Positions 9,192 to 18,180 are shown, numbered from the stretch's first letter. The stretch: DNA of 64,000 nucleotides from Mangrovimonas sp. TPBH4 (GCF_001280505.1 NZ_LBIO01000055.1:62001-126000); one strand, 5' to 3'. Notes: a model not told the origin generated them from the sequence alone. A program made the numbers and translations.

Positions 9192-9971
9192 TTAATCGAT
9201 TTTTAGATGGAACTGAGTGAGGGTTTCCTTATCGTAAATATACAAGGTTTGGTTGGTTAGTAAAAACTGTTTTATTAACAATTGGGGAAGGGCAATGGGG
9301 TGGAATTGGAGTTGCCCATTTTTCAAAAAGTAAAGTTGATTGCCTTTTTTCAATATAAGAGTTTCATTTACAATACCCATGGTGGTGAAGCCTTCGTTTT
9401 TGACTTTGGAAAGTAAACTTCCCGTGTAAGTGTAGGTGTAAAAATAATCTTCGGTAAGTAGCCAACAGTAGTTGTAATTGCTTTTAAGATCCAAAACTGT
9501 AGATTGGATAGGCATGGTAGCAGCTTTGGTGGTATTGGTTTTATAATCGTAAAGTTCCAATTGAAATAAATCTTGGTTGAAAATCCAGATATTGTTATCA
9601 AAACCAGTGCTTACATGCGACACATTTTTATAGGGCTGTTTGGTGTTGAAATCGATTTTGAAAATTTCAGCCAAACGGTTGTCCAAAATAATAACTGTAT
9701 TGAAGTCTTTGTAAAATAAATTGATTTTTAACGGATTGAAAGTATTTGCAGAAGAAAGGTTTCCCAATAGAACATTGGCATAGTTGATATCCTTTCCTTG
9801 GTATTTCTTATGGAAAGTATTGTTTGATATGTAGTAGAGAGATTCAAAATTGTCAATAGCAATGATGGAATCTGCCTTAAAGGGTCTAGAGTCTACAAGA
9901 GTGGCTTTAATGGAGTTTTGGGCAATAGCAAAAATGCCGCAAAAAAGCAATAAAAATAAGGAGTGCTTCAT
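9192..9971 (-). CDS. Exported protein of unknown function
   Basis: I do not recognise this 259-residue protein. The ATG at 9971 is preferred over the one at 9995 because it begins a typical signal peptide (MKHSLFLLLFCGIFAIAQ). The mature part is made of short beta-rich repeats of aromatic and hydrophobic strands (LYYISNNTFHKK, NIWIFNQDLFQLELYDY, TLYIYDKETLTQF), which could form a beta propeller, though no family motif confirms this. It probably sits in the periplasm. It is the first gene of a two-gene unit with the deoxynucleoside kinase, without an obvious functional link. Confidence 0.65.
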   Translation of the reverse strand: MKHSLFLLLFCGIFAIAQNSIKATLVDSRPFKADSIIAIDNFESLYYISNNTFHKKYQGKDINYANVLLGNLSSANTFNPLKINLFYKDFNTVIILDNRLAEIFKIDFNTKQPYKNVSHVSTGFDNNIWIFNQDLFQLELYDYKTNTTKAATMPIQSTVLDLKSNYNYCWLLTEDYFYTYTYTGSLLSKVKNEGFTTMGIVNETLILKKGNQLYFLKNGQLQFHPIALPQLLIKQFLLTNQTLYIYDKETLTQFHLKID

Positions 9972-10021
9972 GGAAGATGAAAATACAAAATGCATTTGAA
10001 AGTTTGGAGGAGTGGGTAAGA

Positions 10022-10057
10022 AAAAAAAGCAGCTAAATCAATAGCTGCTTTTTTTAT
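10022..10057 (-). terminator. Terminator after the orphan response regulator gene
   Basis: GCAGCTA and TAGCTGC form a stem around AATCAA, flanked on both sides by A or T runs. On the minus strand it ends the response-regulator transcript three bases after the stop. It could also work on the plus strand. Confidence 0.85.
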
Positions 10058-10059
10058 TC

Positions 10060-10764
10060 TCAATCTTCGTTTACTTGAAACTCAAGTCCTACACCTCTTA
10101 CTCTCCTTACGCTAATATTCTCATCATCCTTAAAGAACTTACGGACGCGGCTAATAAACACGTCCATACTTCGGCCAGAGAAAAAATCTTTTTTATTCCA
10201 TACTTTGGTCAGGATGTCTTCTCTTGGAATTAGTTGGTTACGGTAATTGGAGAAAAAATAAATAAGTTGGGCTTCTTTTTCTGTTAGGGTTTGCGTGGAA
10301 TTTCCCAAATGTAATTCGAGGTTGTTAAAATCGAGCGTGTATTTGCCAATTTGTATAAGATCTGAAGTTTGGGTTTCTACGGTTAGTTTTTGTTGTTGAA
10401 GCGTTCTTCGTATGATATTATTGACCCTTAAAATAAGCTCTTCTAATTCAAAAGGCTTTACAATATAATCGTCTGCTCCTAAGCGTAGACCTTTAAAGCG
10501 GTCCTTTTTGGTTTTTCTAGCAGTTAAAAATAGAAAAGGTATATGTGGATTGCTGCCCACCATTTTTTTTGCTAAGGAGAAGCCATCCATTTTTGGCATC
10601 ATGACATCAAGAATACAAATGTCAAAGGTTTGTTTTTTAAACAGCTCAAATGCTTCTTCTCCATTCTGTGCCCAGCTTACCTTAAACTTGTTGAATTCTA
10701 AATATTGTTTTAGAGAAGTGCCAAGGTCGATATCGTCTTCCGCCAATAAAATATGCCTTTCCAT
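10060..10764 (-). CDS. OmpR/PhoB-family response regulator (second copy)
   Basis: The product has 234 residues. The receiver domain (1-120) has the acidic pair EDD, phosphoacceptor Asp53 (CILDVMMPKMDG), the Thr of FLTARK and the Lys of YIVKPF. A winged-helix DNA-binding domain of the OmpR type follows (about 135-230), with SMDVFISRVRKFF as recognition helix and VRRVRGVGLEF as wing. It is a close paralogue of the regulator at 10892-11575 and reads the same way after a gap of 127 bases, but has no kinase of its own. It may be served by the neighbouring kinase or by a distant one. Confidence 0.92.
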   Translation of the reverse strand: MERHILLAEDDIDLGTSLKQYLEFNKFKVSWAQNGEEAFELFKKQTFDICILDVMMPKMDGFSLAKKMVGSNPHIPFLFLTARKTKKDRFKGLRLGADDYIVKPFELEELILRVNNIIRRTLQQQKLTVETQTSDLIQIGKYTLDFNNLELHLGNSTQTLTEKEAQLIYFFSNYRNQLIPREDILTKVWNKKDFFSGRSMDVFISRVRKFFKDDENISVRRVRGVGLEFQVNED

Positions 10765-10891
10765 GAGAGCCTTAGTTTTTGGTAATTAGGAATGCTCCTA
10801 AATTTCCTGCAAAAATAGGCAACTTATTAAAGTTAATCAAATGACTAGAATCATGAAAAAAAATGTTAGGCCGAGTAAATTGAAAATGTTG

Positions 10892-11575
10892 TCAGTAAAT
10901 CAATTTATACCCAAACCCTCTCACGTTTAAAATCTGAATGTCAGGATCCTCCTTTAATTTTTTTCGGAGTTTAGTGATAAAGACATCCATACTTCTAGCA
11001 CTAAAAAAATCGTCGTTTCCCCAAAGTTTGTTCAAAATCACAGAACGGTCCAAAACCTTGTTTTTGTTTTGGATCAAGTGGAATAGCAAATGGGCTTCCC
11101 TATGGGTTAATTGAATGGAATCTCCATCAAGGAATTGTAAAGTCTGTTTTGGGAAATCAAACGTGAATTTGCCTAGTTGGAAGGTTTTGGAAGCTTTTTG
11201 AAGTTGAGAGCGGTTAAGTAAGTTGTGAATCCGTACAATCAGTTCCTCCATACTGAAAGGTTTCTTCAAGTAATCGTTGCCGCCTATGGAAAAACCTTCT
11301 ACGACATCTTGGGTTTGCGATTTGGCCGTTAAAAAAATAATAGGAATACTGTCATCGATAGCTCTGATGTCCTTGGCTAGTGTAAAGCCATCTTTTTTGG
11401 GCATCATCACATCCAAAACCAAAATATCAGGATGTCCTGATTTATAGGTGCTAAAGGCAGCTTCACCGTCAGCGCAGAGGAGTACGTTAAAATCTCTGGT
11501 TTCAAGGCTTTCCTTGATAATTTGCCCTAAGGCGGCTTCGTCTTCTGCAAGGAGTATGGTGGTTTTAGGAGTCAT
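10892..11575 (-). CDS. OmpR/PhoB-family response regulator, partner of the upstream kinase
   Basis: The product has 227 residues. The receiver domain has EDE, phosphoacceptor Asp55 (LVLDVMMPKKDG), the Thr of FLTAKS and the Lys of YLKKPF. The C-terminal winged helix carries SMDVFITKLRKKL and ends in the wing NVRGFGYKL. Its start overlaps the 3' end of the histidine kinase gene by 11 bases, so kinase and regulator are translated together and form a cognate pair. Regulators of this family bind tandem direct repeats about one helical turn apart. A repeat of that kind lies at 13134-13163, upstream of the kinase start and before the divergent operon. Confidence 0.95.
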   Translation of the reverse strand: MTPKTTILLAEDEAALGQIIKESLETRDFNVLLCADGEAAFSTYKSGHPDILVLDVMMPKKDGFTLAKDIRAIDDSIPIIFLTAKSQTQDVVEGFSIGGNDYLKKPFSMEELIVRIHNLLNRSQLQKASKTFQLGKFTFDFPKQTLQFLDGDSIQLTHREAHLLFHLIQNKNKVLDRSVILNKLWGNDDFFSARSMDVFITKLRKKLKEDPDIQILNVRGFGYKLIY

Positions 11576-13094
11576 TAGGCATGTTAATTTTAAAAGTCGT
11601 CCAATCTTTTGTCAGGTCCAATTGAATAGATCCGCTATGTTTTTCAATAATCTTTTTGGTGTAGTACAGGCCAATTCCGAAGCCTTTTACGTCATGTGTA
11701 TTCCCTTTAGGGATGCGATAGAACTTTTCGAAAATCTGCTCTTTATGTGCAGCGGTAATTGTCTTTCCGCTATCGGAAATTTCTATGTTGAAAGTGTTGT
11801 GATCTTGGTTTAACAGTACCTCTATTTGAGGCCCTCCATATTTTATGGCGTTGTCTAAAATGTTGTTGAGCGCATTTTCAAAATGAAACACATCCACCTT
11901 GGCCAGTATTTGCTCCTGGGGAGGGTGGAATACTAGGGTTTTGTTTTCAAGCTGTAGTTTATGTTTGTTGATGACGGTTTGTAAAAGCTCTGTAATGTTG
12001 CCGGTTTCTTTGTTTAATGGTAGGTTCTCGCTATCTAGTGTGGCGGTTTCCAATAACTTTTCAACCATGGTATTCAGTTTGGAAAGTTGCTGGTTGGAAA
12101 TGTTTAGATAGGTTTCCGTTTTTTTAGGGTCGTTTTGGGTATTGAAATTCTTAATGCCTTCAATGGCGGCACTAATGGTGGCTATGGGAGTTTTGAACTC
12201 ATGTGTGATATTGCTGATCAGGTCATTTTTTACTTCAGACAGTTGTTTTTGGTGCTTGATGATTTTCAGTAGATAAAACAAACAGCTGATGACTGCCAAT
12301 ACCAAGACTGTCGATATAAGGATTCCCGAAAGGCTTCGCTGCAATATTTCGGCCGTTTCATTGGCAAAATATACGGTTAGGTTGTTTCCTCTTGGTAAGT
12401 ATGAGGATTCCGATGTTGTACTTAAAACGGGTAGTTTTTTCAGCTTTTGGTTTTTTGGCGTAAAGGAGAGTTGGTTTACCGTTATGGTATCATTGTCCTT
12501 GATGTTTTCTGTGAGTTTGTAATCAATATCAATGCGCTTTCTAAGGAGTTCTTTTTGGAAAAGAGTATCTATTCTAGGCAGAGAGATGCTGTCGCTGGAT
12601 AATGAAATGACCACTTTGGAGGTTAGTATTTCGAAGGTTTTTCGCTTTGAAGAATCTACGTCGTTGTTAAAGGCTGATTCCGCCACATGATCGATCATTT
12701 TTGGCTTGTGCAGATTTAAGGAACTTAACATCGAATCGGCAGCTTTGCCCTTAAAAATCGAAATGCCGTCCATGGATTTCAATTCTAAAGAGTCTAATCC
12801 TTTGTGTTGCTTGGTCGAAAAATCGATTTGCTTGATGATGCTATCAAAAGCACCGCCATCTTTCATAAAGGCGTCTTTTCCTTCTCCGCTAAACGCAAAA
12901 CCAATGGTTGTGTTTTCTGCCAATTCGGTATAATAGGCGTCTACGGCATTATCCAAACTTATTTGTACCTCGTTGATCAATTGCTGCTTGTTGGAAAGGT
13001 AGTTCTTGTAGTTCCAATAGACCTGTATCCCAATGGTGCAAAGGATTACCAATACAATAATATATAAAATCCAATTGTAGCGTTTATCGTTCAT
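11565..13094 (-). CDS. Sensor histidine kinase with large periplasmic domain
   Basis: The product has 509 residues. Membrane segments at about 8-28 and 257-279 enclose a periplasmic sensor region of some 225 residues that matches no domain I can name. The HisKA domain carries the phosphorylated His298 (ITHEFKTPIATISAA). The ATPase domain has the N box (NNILDNAIKYGG), G1 (EISDSGKTI) and G2 (GFGIGLYYTKKIIEKHSG). It probably phosphorylates the overlapping response regulator. The divergent gene next to it encodes a small exported protein, followed by GLPGLI proteins and a TonB receptor, so the sensed signal probably arises at the cell envelope. Confidence 0.93.
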   Translation of the reverse strand: MNDKRYNWILYIIVLVILCTIGIQVYWNYKNYLSNKQQLINEVQISLDNAVDAYYTELAENTTIGFAFSGEGKDAFMKDGGAFDSIIKQIDFSTKQHKGLDSLELKSMDGISIFKGKAADSMLSSLNLHKPKMIDHVAESAFNNDVDSSKRKTFEILTSKVVISLSSDSISLPRIDTLFQKELLRKRIDIDYKLTENIKDNDTITVNQLSFTPKNQKLKKLPVLSTTSESSYLPRGNNLTVYFANETAEILQRSLSGILISTVLVLAVISCLFYLLKIIKHQKQLSEVKNDLISNITHEFKTPIATISAAIEGIKNFNTQNDPKKTETYLNISNQQLSKLNTMVEKLLETATLDSENLPLNKETGNITELLQTVINKHKLQLENKTLVFHPPQEQILAKVDVFHFENALNNILDNAIKYGGPQIEVLLNQDHNTFNIEISDSGKTITAAHKEQIFEKFYRIPKGNTHDVKGFGIGLYYTKKIIEKHSGSIQLDLTKDWTTFKINMPNDS

Positions 13095-13133
13095 ATCTCA
13101 AATGTAAATGTTATGCCACTGGAAAACTAATCG

Positions 13134-13163
13134 GTTAACACTAGTTAACACTAGTTAACTGTT
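13134..13163. promoter_or_regulatory. Three GTTAAC direct repeats at 10-bp period, putative response-regulator operator
   Basis: GTTAACACTA occurs at 13134-13143 and again at 13144-13153, followed by GTTAACTGTT at 13154-13163. The array lies in the divergent intergenic region between the histidine kinase and the GLPGLI operon. Tandem repeats one helical turn apart are the usual binding arrangement for OmpR/PhoB-family regulators. A near -7 element (CATATTTG, 13182-13189) follows on the plus strand, placing the array just upstream of that promoter. Confidence 0.55.
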
Positions 13164-13219
13164 GGTGCGGAAATTATAAACCATATTTGTAATGTCAATT
13201 AATCAAAAAACGAACAGTT

Positions 13220-13582
13220 ATGAAAACATTACTAATTGTATTGGTCACAAGTTTAATGTCTGTTTTGTGCTTGGCACAATCACCAAGCCTAACTGATATT
13301 GGAGAAAGTGAAGAGGTGAAATTTGAAAGTATTTCTATTAGTGTTAATGCTGAATCTTTGCAAGATTTGGAAGAGTTGAACCTAGATGAAATCCTGACAA
13401 TTTTTAAAAATTCAGAGCCAGACAGAGAGTTGTCATTCGAAATTGTGTGCTATGGCGAACAGATGAAAAATGGAAAGAAATCTTCATTAGCCATGAAAGC
13501 CGATGGCAATTCCAATGACTTGGAAGCTTTTTACAATCAAATTAAAGCAATTAAAAAAATGGCTCTTGGCTATTACAATTAA
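13220..13582 (+). CDS. Small exported protein of unknown function
   Basis: The product has 120 residues with a clear signal peptide (MKTLLIVLVTSLMSVLCLAQ), leaving a mature protein of about 100 residues. No known motif is seen. The middle is acidic (EELNLDEILTIF), followed by a beta-rich part (ELSFEIVCYGEQMKNGKKS) and a short C-terminal helix. It is the first gene after the repeat array and precedes the GLPGLI genes by 19 bases, so it is probably a target of the kinase-regulator pair and works with the GLPGLI proteins or the TonB receptor in the envelope. Confidence 0.7.
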   Translation: MKTLLIVLVTSLMSVLCLAQSPSLTDIGESEEVKFESISISVNAESLQDLEELNLDEILTIFKNSEPDRELSFEIVCYGEQMKNGKKSSLAMKADGNSNDLEAFYNQIKAIKKMALGYYN

Positions 13583-13601
13583 AAATATAAAAGAACCACT
13601 T

Positions 13602-14441
13602 ATGAGAACAGTTATTAAAGTTTTTGCCGTTTTGCTGGTATTCACAACGGTTGTCAATGCTCAGGATTTTACGGGTATTGCCACTTACAAAACCAAACGT
13701 AAAATCGATATCCAGCTGGATAGTACTCAGGTAAATTCTGAGATGCACCAAAAAATGATGGAAATGCTTAAAAAGCAATTTGAAAGGACGTTCATTCTGT
13801 CATTCAATAAAGAGGAGTCTGTGTATAAAGAAGAGGAAAAGTTGGGCGGACCCCAAACGGGTGCTGTTGTTGAGGTAATTGCAATTAACACTGGAGGGTC
13901 TGATATTTTGTATAAGAATACAAAAGAAGAACGCTATACCAATCAAAATGATGTGTTCGGAAAGATTTTCTTGATAAAAGACCAGCTCCAAAAAGAAGAA
14001 TGGCAATTTCAGTCAGACACCAAAAATATCGGGGAGTATACATGTTACAAAGCAACTATTGCAAGGGAACAACCTAAGATGGTTGGGAGAATTAGTGTAA
14101 ATGGCGATAAGGATTTAAGTAAGGATAGAGAACCAGAAATGGAAACGGTAACAGTAACCGCTTGGTATACGCCTCAAATTCCAGTTAATAATGGGCCTGC
14201 CAACTATTTTGGTTTACCGGGGTTGATCCTTGAAGTCAATGATGGTTCCGAAACCATTATTTGTAGTAAGATTGTCTTAAACCCGACCGATAAGGTTGAA
14301 ATCTCCGAGCCTAAGAAGGGGAAGGAGGTAACCCAAGAGGAGTTTGACAAGATCGTTGAGAAAAAACTTAAGGAAATGGAGGAGCGTTACAGTTCTGAAC
14401 GTGGTGACGGCCACAATATTGAAATTAAGATTGGCGGATAG
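13602..14441 (+). CDS. GLPGLI family exported protein (first copy)
   Basis: The product has 279 residues. The ATG at 13602 begins the signal peptide MRTVIKVFAVLLVFTTVVNA; the longer open frame from 13503 overlaps the previous gene and is rejected. The family's naming motif is present as NYFGLPGLILEVNDG. Other family features are FTGIATYKTKRK after the signal peptide, ESVYKEEEKL, and VTAWYTPQIPVNNGP before the motif. GLPGLI proteins are widespread in Bacteroidota, often beside TonB receptors, and their function is not established. It shares its layout with the next gene, so the pair arose by duplication. Confidence 0.9.
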   Translation: MRTVIKVFAVLLVFTTVVNAQDFTGIATYKTKRKIDIQLDSTQVNSEMHQKMMEMLKKQFERTFILSFNKEESVYKEEEKLGGPQTGAVVEVIAINTGGSDILYKNTKEERYTNQNDVFGKIFLIKDQLQKEEWQFQSDTKNIGEYTCYKATIAREQPKMVGRISVNGDKDLSKDREPEMETVTVTAWYTPQIPVNNGPANYFGLPGLILEVNDGSETIICSKIVLNPTDKVEISEPKKGKEVTQEEFDKIVEKKLKEMEERYSSERGDGHNIEIKIGG

Positions 14442-14548
14442 TATTTAAGAAAATTTTAACATTTGTAGGGTTAACTATTAAAGATTTCATAAGTCTAATA
14501 TGATGTTTTAAGGATAATTTTATCATTTAACATCAACTAACTTATCTT

Positions 14549-15433
14549 ATGAAATCAATTTCAACCAAATTATGCCTCTTGTTCATGCTCGTAATGGCGA
14601 GTGTGACAAATGCACAAGAATTTCAAGGCAAAGCCATTTACGAATCCAAGACCACCATAGATGTGGCCAATTTTGGTAGAGGGAGGCAACTTACCGAGGA
14701 GCAAAAAAAGATGATTTCCGAACGTATGAAACAAATGTTTGAAAAAACATTCATACTGGTGTTTAACAAAACCGAGTCCGTTTATAAGGAAGAGGAAAAA
14801 CTGGAAACACCTGGTGCGGGAGGCGGTCCTTGGAGAGGAATGATGGGCAATTTTACTGCAGGGGCACAATATAAAAATGTGAAAGACGCACAATTGTTGC
14901 AGGAGCAGGAATTTTTTGGCAAGCAATTTTTAATTAAGGATGACCTGCCAAAGTTGGAGTGGAAAATGGAAAATGAAACTAAGCAAATTGGTCAATATAC
15001 TTGTTTTAAGGCTACGGCCATTAAAAAAGTAGACGAAATGGACTTTAGCAGTATGAGACCCCGTCCACCTAGAGACCGCAATGAGTCGCAAGAAAAGGAA
15101 AAGGCCAAGGATTCTACTTCCAAAAATGTGATGGACGAGGTTGAGGTTCCAAAGGAAATTGTCATTACGGCTTGGTATACACCACAAATTCCAGTCAACC
15201 AAGGGCCCGGAGAATATTGGGGATTACCGGGATTGATCTTGGAGGTCAATGCCGATAGAACAACCATTTTATGTTCTAAAATTGTATTGAACCCAGATGA
15301 AAAGGAAACCATTAAAGTACCAACAAAAGGGAAAGAGGTTACCAGGGAAGAGTACAACGACATCATGAAAAAGAAAATTGAGGAAATGCGTGAAATGTAT
15401 GGTGGTCGACGAGGTGGAGGCCGACGTTTTTAA
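14549..15433 (+). CDS. GLPGLI family exported protein (second copy)
   Basis: The product has 294 residues with signal peptide MKSISTKLCLLFMLVMASVTNAQ. It repeats the pattern of the gene before it: EFQGKAIYESKT, ESVYKEEEKL, ITAWYTPQIPVNQGP and EYWGLPGLILEV. It differs by an Arg/Pro-rich insert near residue 170 and a C-terminal tail rich in Gly and Arg. The 107-base gap before it holds two TTAAC copies and a TTAAC/CTAAC pair 10 bp apart, so it may have its own regulated start. The TonB receptor follows after 39 bases. Confidence 0.9.
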   Translation: MKSISTKLCLLFMLVMASVTNAQEFQGKAIYESKTTIDVANFGRGRQLTEEQKKMISERMKQMFEKTFILVFNKTESVYKEEEKLETPGAGGGPWRGMMGNFTAGAQYKNVKDAQLLQEQEFFGKQFLIKDDLPKLEWKMENETKQIGQYTCFKATAIKKVDEMDFSSMRPRPPRDRNESQEKEKAKDSTSKNVMDEVEVPKEIVITAWYTPQIPVNQGPGEYWGLPGLILEVNADRTTILCSKIVLNPDEKETIKVPTKGKEVTREEYNDIMKKKIEEMREMYGGRRGGGRRF

Positions 15434-15472
15434 TTGCAATTTCTATAACATCAAACAATCCAAACCACTAAA

Positions 15473-18178
15473 ATGAAAAGACTTTTATATGTTATGTTGC
15501 TTTTGGCGACAAGCTATTCTTTTGCCCAAATTAAAGTAGAAGGCGTTGTAAAGGATAGTATTGGAACTCCTTTAGAATTAGCCAATGTTATTGCCATCAA
15601 TCAAGAAAGCAATATTTTGGAATCCTTCGGAACGACCAATGATAAAGGACGTTTTAAACTCAATTTGAAGGCCAATACCAAGTATAAAATTCAGGTGAGT
15701 TATATTGGGATGAAAACGCATGAAGAAATGCTAACTACCCAGGAAGCCGATATGTCCAAAGACTTTTCGTTGCAAATGGACAATACCCTTGACGAGGTGG
15801 AATTGGTGTATGAAATGCCTGTGACCGTTAAAGGAGATACCTTGATCTACAATGCCGATTCCTTTAAAAACGGTACGGAAAGGAAACTAGGGGATGTGCT
15901 TAAAAAGTTGCCGGGAGTAGAGGTTACGGATGATGGAGAAATTGAGGTGGAAGGGAAAACCGTGTCCAAGGTAATGGTGGACGGTAAGGATTTTTTTGAT
16001 GGAGACTCAAAATTGGCCACTAAAAATATTCCTTCCAATGCCGTGGATAAAGTGCAGGTACTTAAAAATTATGCTGAAGTAGGGCAGTTAAAAGGCGTAA
16101 CCGATAATCAGGATAACATTGCCATAAATATTAAATTAAAGGAAGGTAAAGAAAACTTTTGGTTTGGGGATATTACTGGAGGTTCCGGGGTTGCCAATGA
16201 TGACGGTTTGTATTTGCTGCAGCCAAAATTGTTTTATTACAGTCCCAAATATAGTATCAATGTTATTGGGGATTTGAACAATATTGGGGAAGTGGCTTTT
16301 ACAAGACGCGATTATTTTAATTTCAGTGGGGGATTTAGGATGCCCAGTCGCCAAAGTGGAACCAATATAGATTTGGGCAACAACAATCTTGGGTTTTTGG
16401 CCATGCAGAACAATCGTGCCAAAGCCATTAACACTAAGTTTGGAGCGGCTAACTTCAGCTATTCGCCCAAAAAATCATTGGATGTAAGTGGGTTTGCTAT
16501 TTTTTCAAATACCAAGACCGAACTTCAAGAAAATAATTTTGTGCAATACACAAACCCAGAATTGGGAATCCCCGATGAGGTTACCCAAAGTAACACCTTG
16601 CAGCGAAGCGATTTGGGAATGTTGAAATTGAGCGCTAAATATCAACCTAATGTCAATAACCAATTGGATTATGATGTTCTTGGACGCATGTCTAAAGAGT
16701 CGCAAGACCAATTGTTTAATTCTTCTGTAATAGGTAATACCAATCAGTTTGAGGAAACCAGTCCTTATAGTATCAATCAAAATCTGAACTATTACTATAC
16801 CCTGACAGAGAAACATATTTTCGCTTTGGAAGTTCAACATTTACTTCAAGATGAAGATCCGTTTTACAATGCAATTTTGGAGGATAAGGAAAATTATGAG
16901 AATACAGCCAATGCCTTAGGGATGAACGCCAATCAATTGGTGTATGATATTGCGCAGGACAAGCGTATAAAGTCCAATCAAATGGATGCCAAGCTGGATT
17001 ATTGGAATGTGTTGAGCCAGAGAAGTGATATCAATTTTACCTTAGGAACCATTTTGAGCAATCAAAAATTTGATTCGGAGATTTTCCAGTTTTTGGATGA
17101 TGGTTCAGTTTTCAATCCTACACCAACCTTTAACGATGGTTTGGATACCAACAATACCGATTATAATTTCAGTGATGTTTATTTGGGCGTGCATTACCGC
17201 TTTAAACGTGGGATGTTTACGGTGTCGCCTGGGTTTTCTGCCCACGCCTATAGCACAAAAAATGAACAGTACGGGGATACGTATAAGGATAACTTCTTCC
17301 GTGTGCTCCCAGATTTTAACATGCGTATTCAGTTGAAAAAAAGTGAGAGCATTAATTTGAATTATAGAATGCAAACTCAGTTTACCGATGTGACCAATTT
17401 GGCCAAGGGCTTGGTGTTGAATAGCTATAATTCCATTTTTGCGGGGAATGAGGCCTTGGACAATGCGGTGTCGCATAACGTAAACCTGACCTACTTTAGT
17501 TTCAATATGTTTAATTACACCAATGTGTTTGCCAATGTAAGTTACAGCAAGCGAATTGATCAAATAAGAAACCTGTCCAATTTTGAAAGTGTGATTCGTA
17601 CCAGTTCTCCTTTCAATTCATCCTTTGCAGATGAGACGGCTTCGGCCAGTGGGCGTTTTCAAAGACGTTTTGGAAAATTGCAGGCTTCTGTAAATGGAGG
17701 TTTAACCTATTCCAAATTTGCCCAATTCATTCAGTCGCAAACCTCGGTGAATGAAAATTATACCCAGAATTATAGAGCTGAGTTGCGTACCAATTTTAGG
17801 AATGCACCAAATGTGGAAGTTAGCTATGCCTATACCATTCAGGACAGCGATCAAGGCGATACCAGAGCCAAGTTTTATACTAGTGTGCCGTCCATAGAGT
17901 TTGATGCTTATATATGGAAATCGGTGACGTTTAGAACCGATTTCTCCTATACCAATTTCAGTAATGAAGATGGCACCATTAACGACTATAAGTTTTGGAA
18001 TGCATCCTTGTCCTATAGAAAAAATCAAGATGCCAAGTTGGAATACGAATTAAAAGCAACCAACTTGCTGGATACCAGATCTCAAAATGAGAGTAGTGCC
18101 AGTGATACCAGTATCAGGGCTAGTGAGTATTATATTCAGCCACGGTATGTTACCTTTAGGTTGATTTATACGTTGTAA
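15473..18178 (+). CDS. TonB-dependent receptor-like outer-membrane protein
   Basis: The product has 901 residues with signal peptide MKRLLYVMLLLATSYSFAQ. A carboxypeptidase regulatory-like domain covers about 22-105. A plug-like domain with LGDVLKKLPGVEVTDDGEI and VMVDGKDFFDGD follows (about 120-220). The rest is a long beta barrel of alternating aromatic strands ending in RYVTFRLIYTL. This matches the OMP_b-brl_3 type of Bacteroidota TonB receptors, whose substrates are mostly unknown. It is the last gene of the operon with the two GLPGLI proteins and is followed by a strong terminator. The grouping suggests that the receptor and the GLPGLI proteins act together at the outer membrane. Confidence 0.88.
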   Translation: MKRLLYVMLLLATSYSFAQIKVEGVVKDSIGTPLELANVIAINQESNILESFGTTNDKGRFKLNLKANTKYKIQVSYIGMKTHEEMLTTQEADMSKDFSLQMDNTLDEVELVYEMPVTVKGDTLIYNADSFKNGTERKLGDVLKKLPGVEVTDDGEIEVEGKTVSKVMVDGKDFFDGDSKLATKNIPSNAVDKVQVLKNYAEVGQLKGVTDNQDNIAINIKLKEGKENFWFGDITGGSGVANDDGLYLLQPKLFYYSPKYSINVIGDLNNIGEVAFTRRDYFNFSGGFRMPSRQSGTNIDLGNNNLGFLAMQNNRAKAINTKFGAANFSYSPKKSLDVSGFAIFSNTKTELQENNFVQYTNPELGIPDEVTQSNTLQRSDLGMLKLSAKYQPNVNNQLDYDVLGRMSKESQDQLFNSSVIGNTNQFEETSPYSINQNLNYYYTLTEKHIFALEVQHLLQDEDPFYNAILEDKENYENTANALGMNANQLVYDIAQDKRIKSNQMDAKLDYWNVLSQRSDINFTLGTILSNQKFDSEIFQFLDDGSVFNPTPTFNDGLDTNNTDYNFSDVYLGVHYRFKRGMFTVSPGFSAHAYSTKNEQYGDTYKDNFFRVLPDFNMRIQLKKSESINLNYRMQTQFTDVTNLAKGLVLNSYNSIFAGNEALDNAVSHNVNLTYFSFNMFNYTNVFANVSYSKRIDQIRNLSNFESVIRTSSPFNSSFADETASASGRFQRRFGKLQASVNGGLTYSKFAQFIQSQTSVNENYTQNYRAELRTNFRNAPNVEVSYAYTIQDSDQGDTRAKFYTSVPSIEFDAYIWKSVTFRTDFSYTNFSNEDGTINDYKFWNASLSYRKNQDAKLEYELKATNLLDTRSQNESSASDTSIRASEYYIQPRYVTFRLIYTL

Positions 18179-18180
18179 AA

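Noticed and set aside
13134-13163. Short repeats considered as a CRISPR remnant
   Set aside because: The repeat unit is only ten bases with no spacers. An operator array is the better explanation, and no cas gene is present.
13503-13601. Upstream extension of the first GLPGLI gene overlapping the small exported protein gene
   Set aside because: It would put about 33 residues before a perfect signal peptide and overlap the previous gene by 80 bases.
17105-17563. 152-codon open frame on the minus strand inside the TonB receptor gene
   Set aside because: It is fully covered by a well-supported outer-membrane protein gene and its translation shows no domain or signal peptide.
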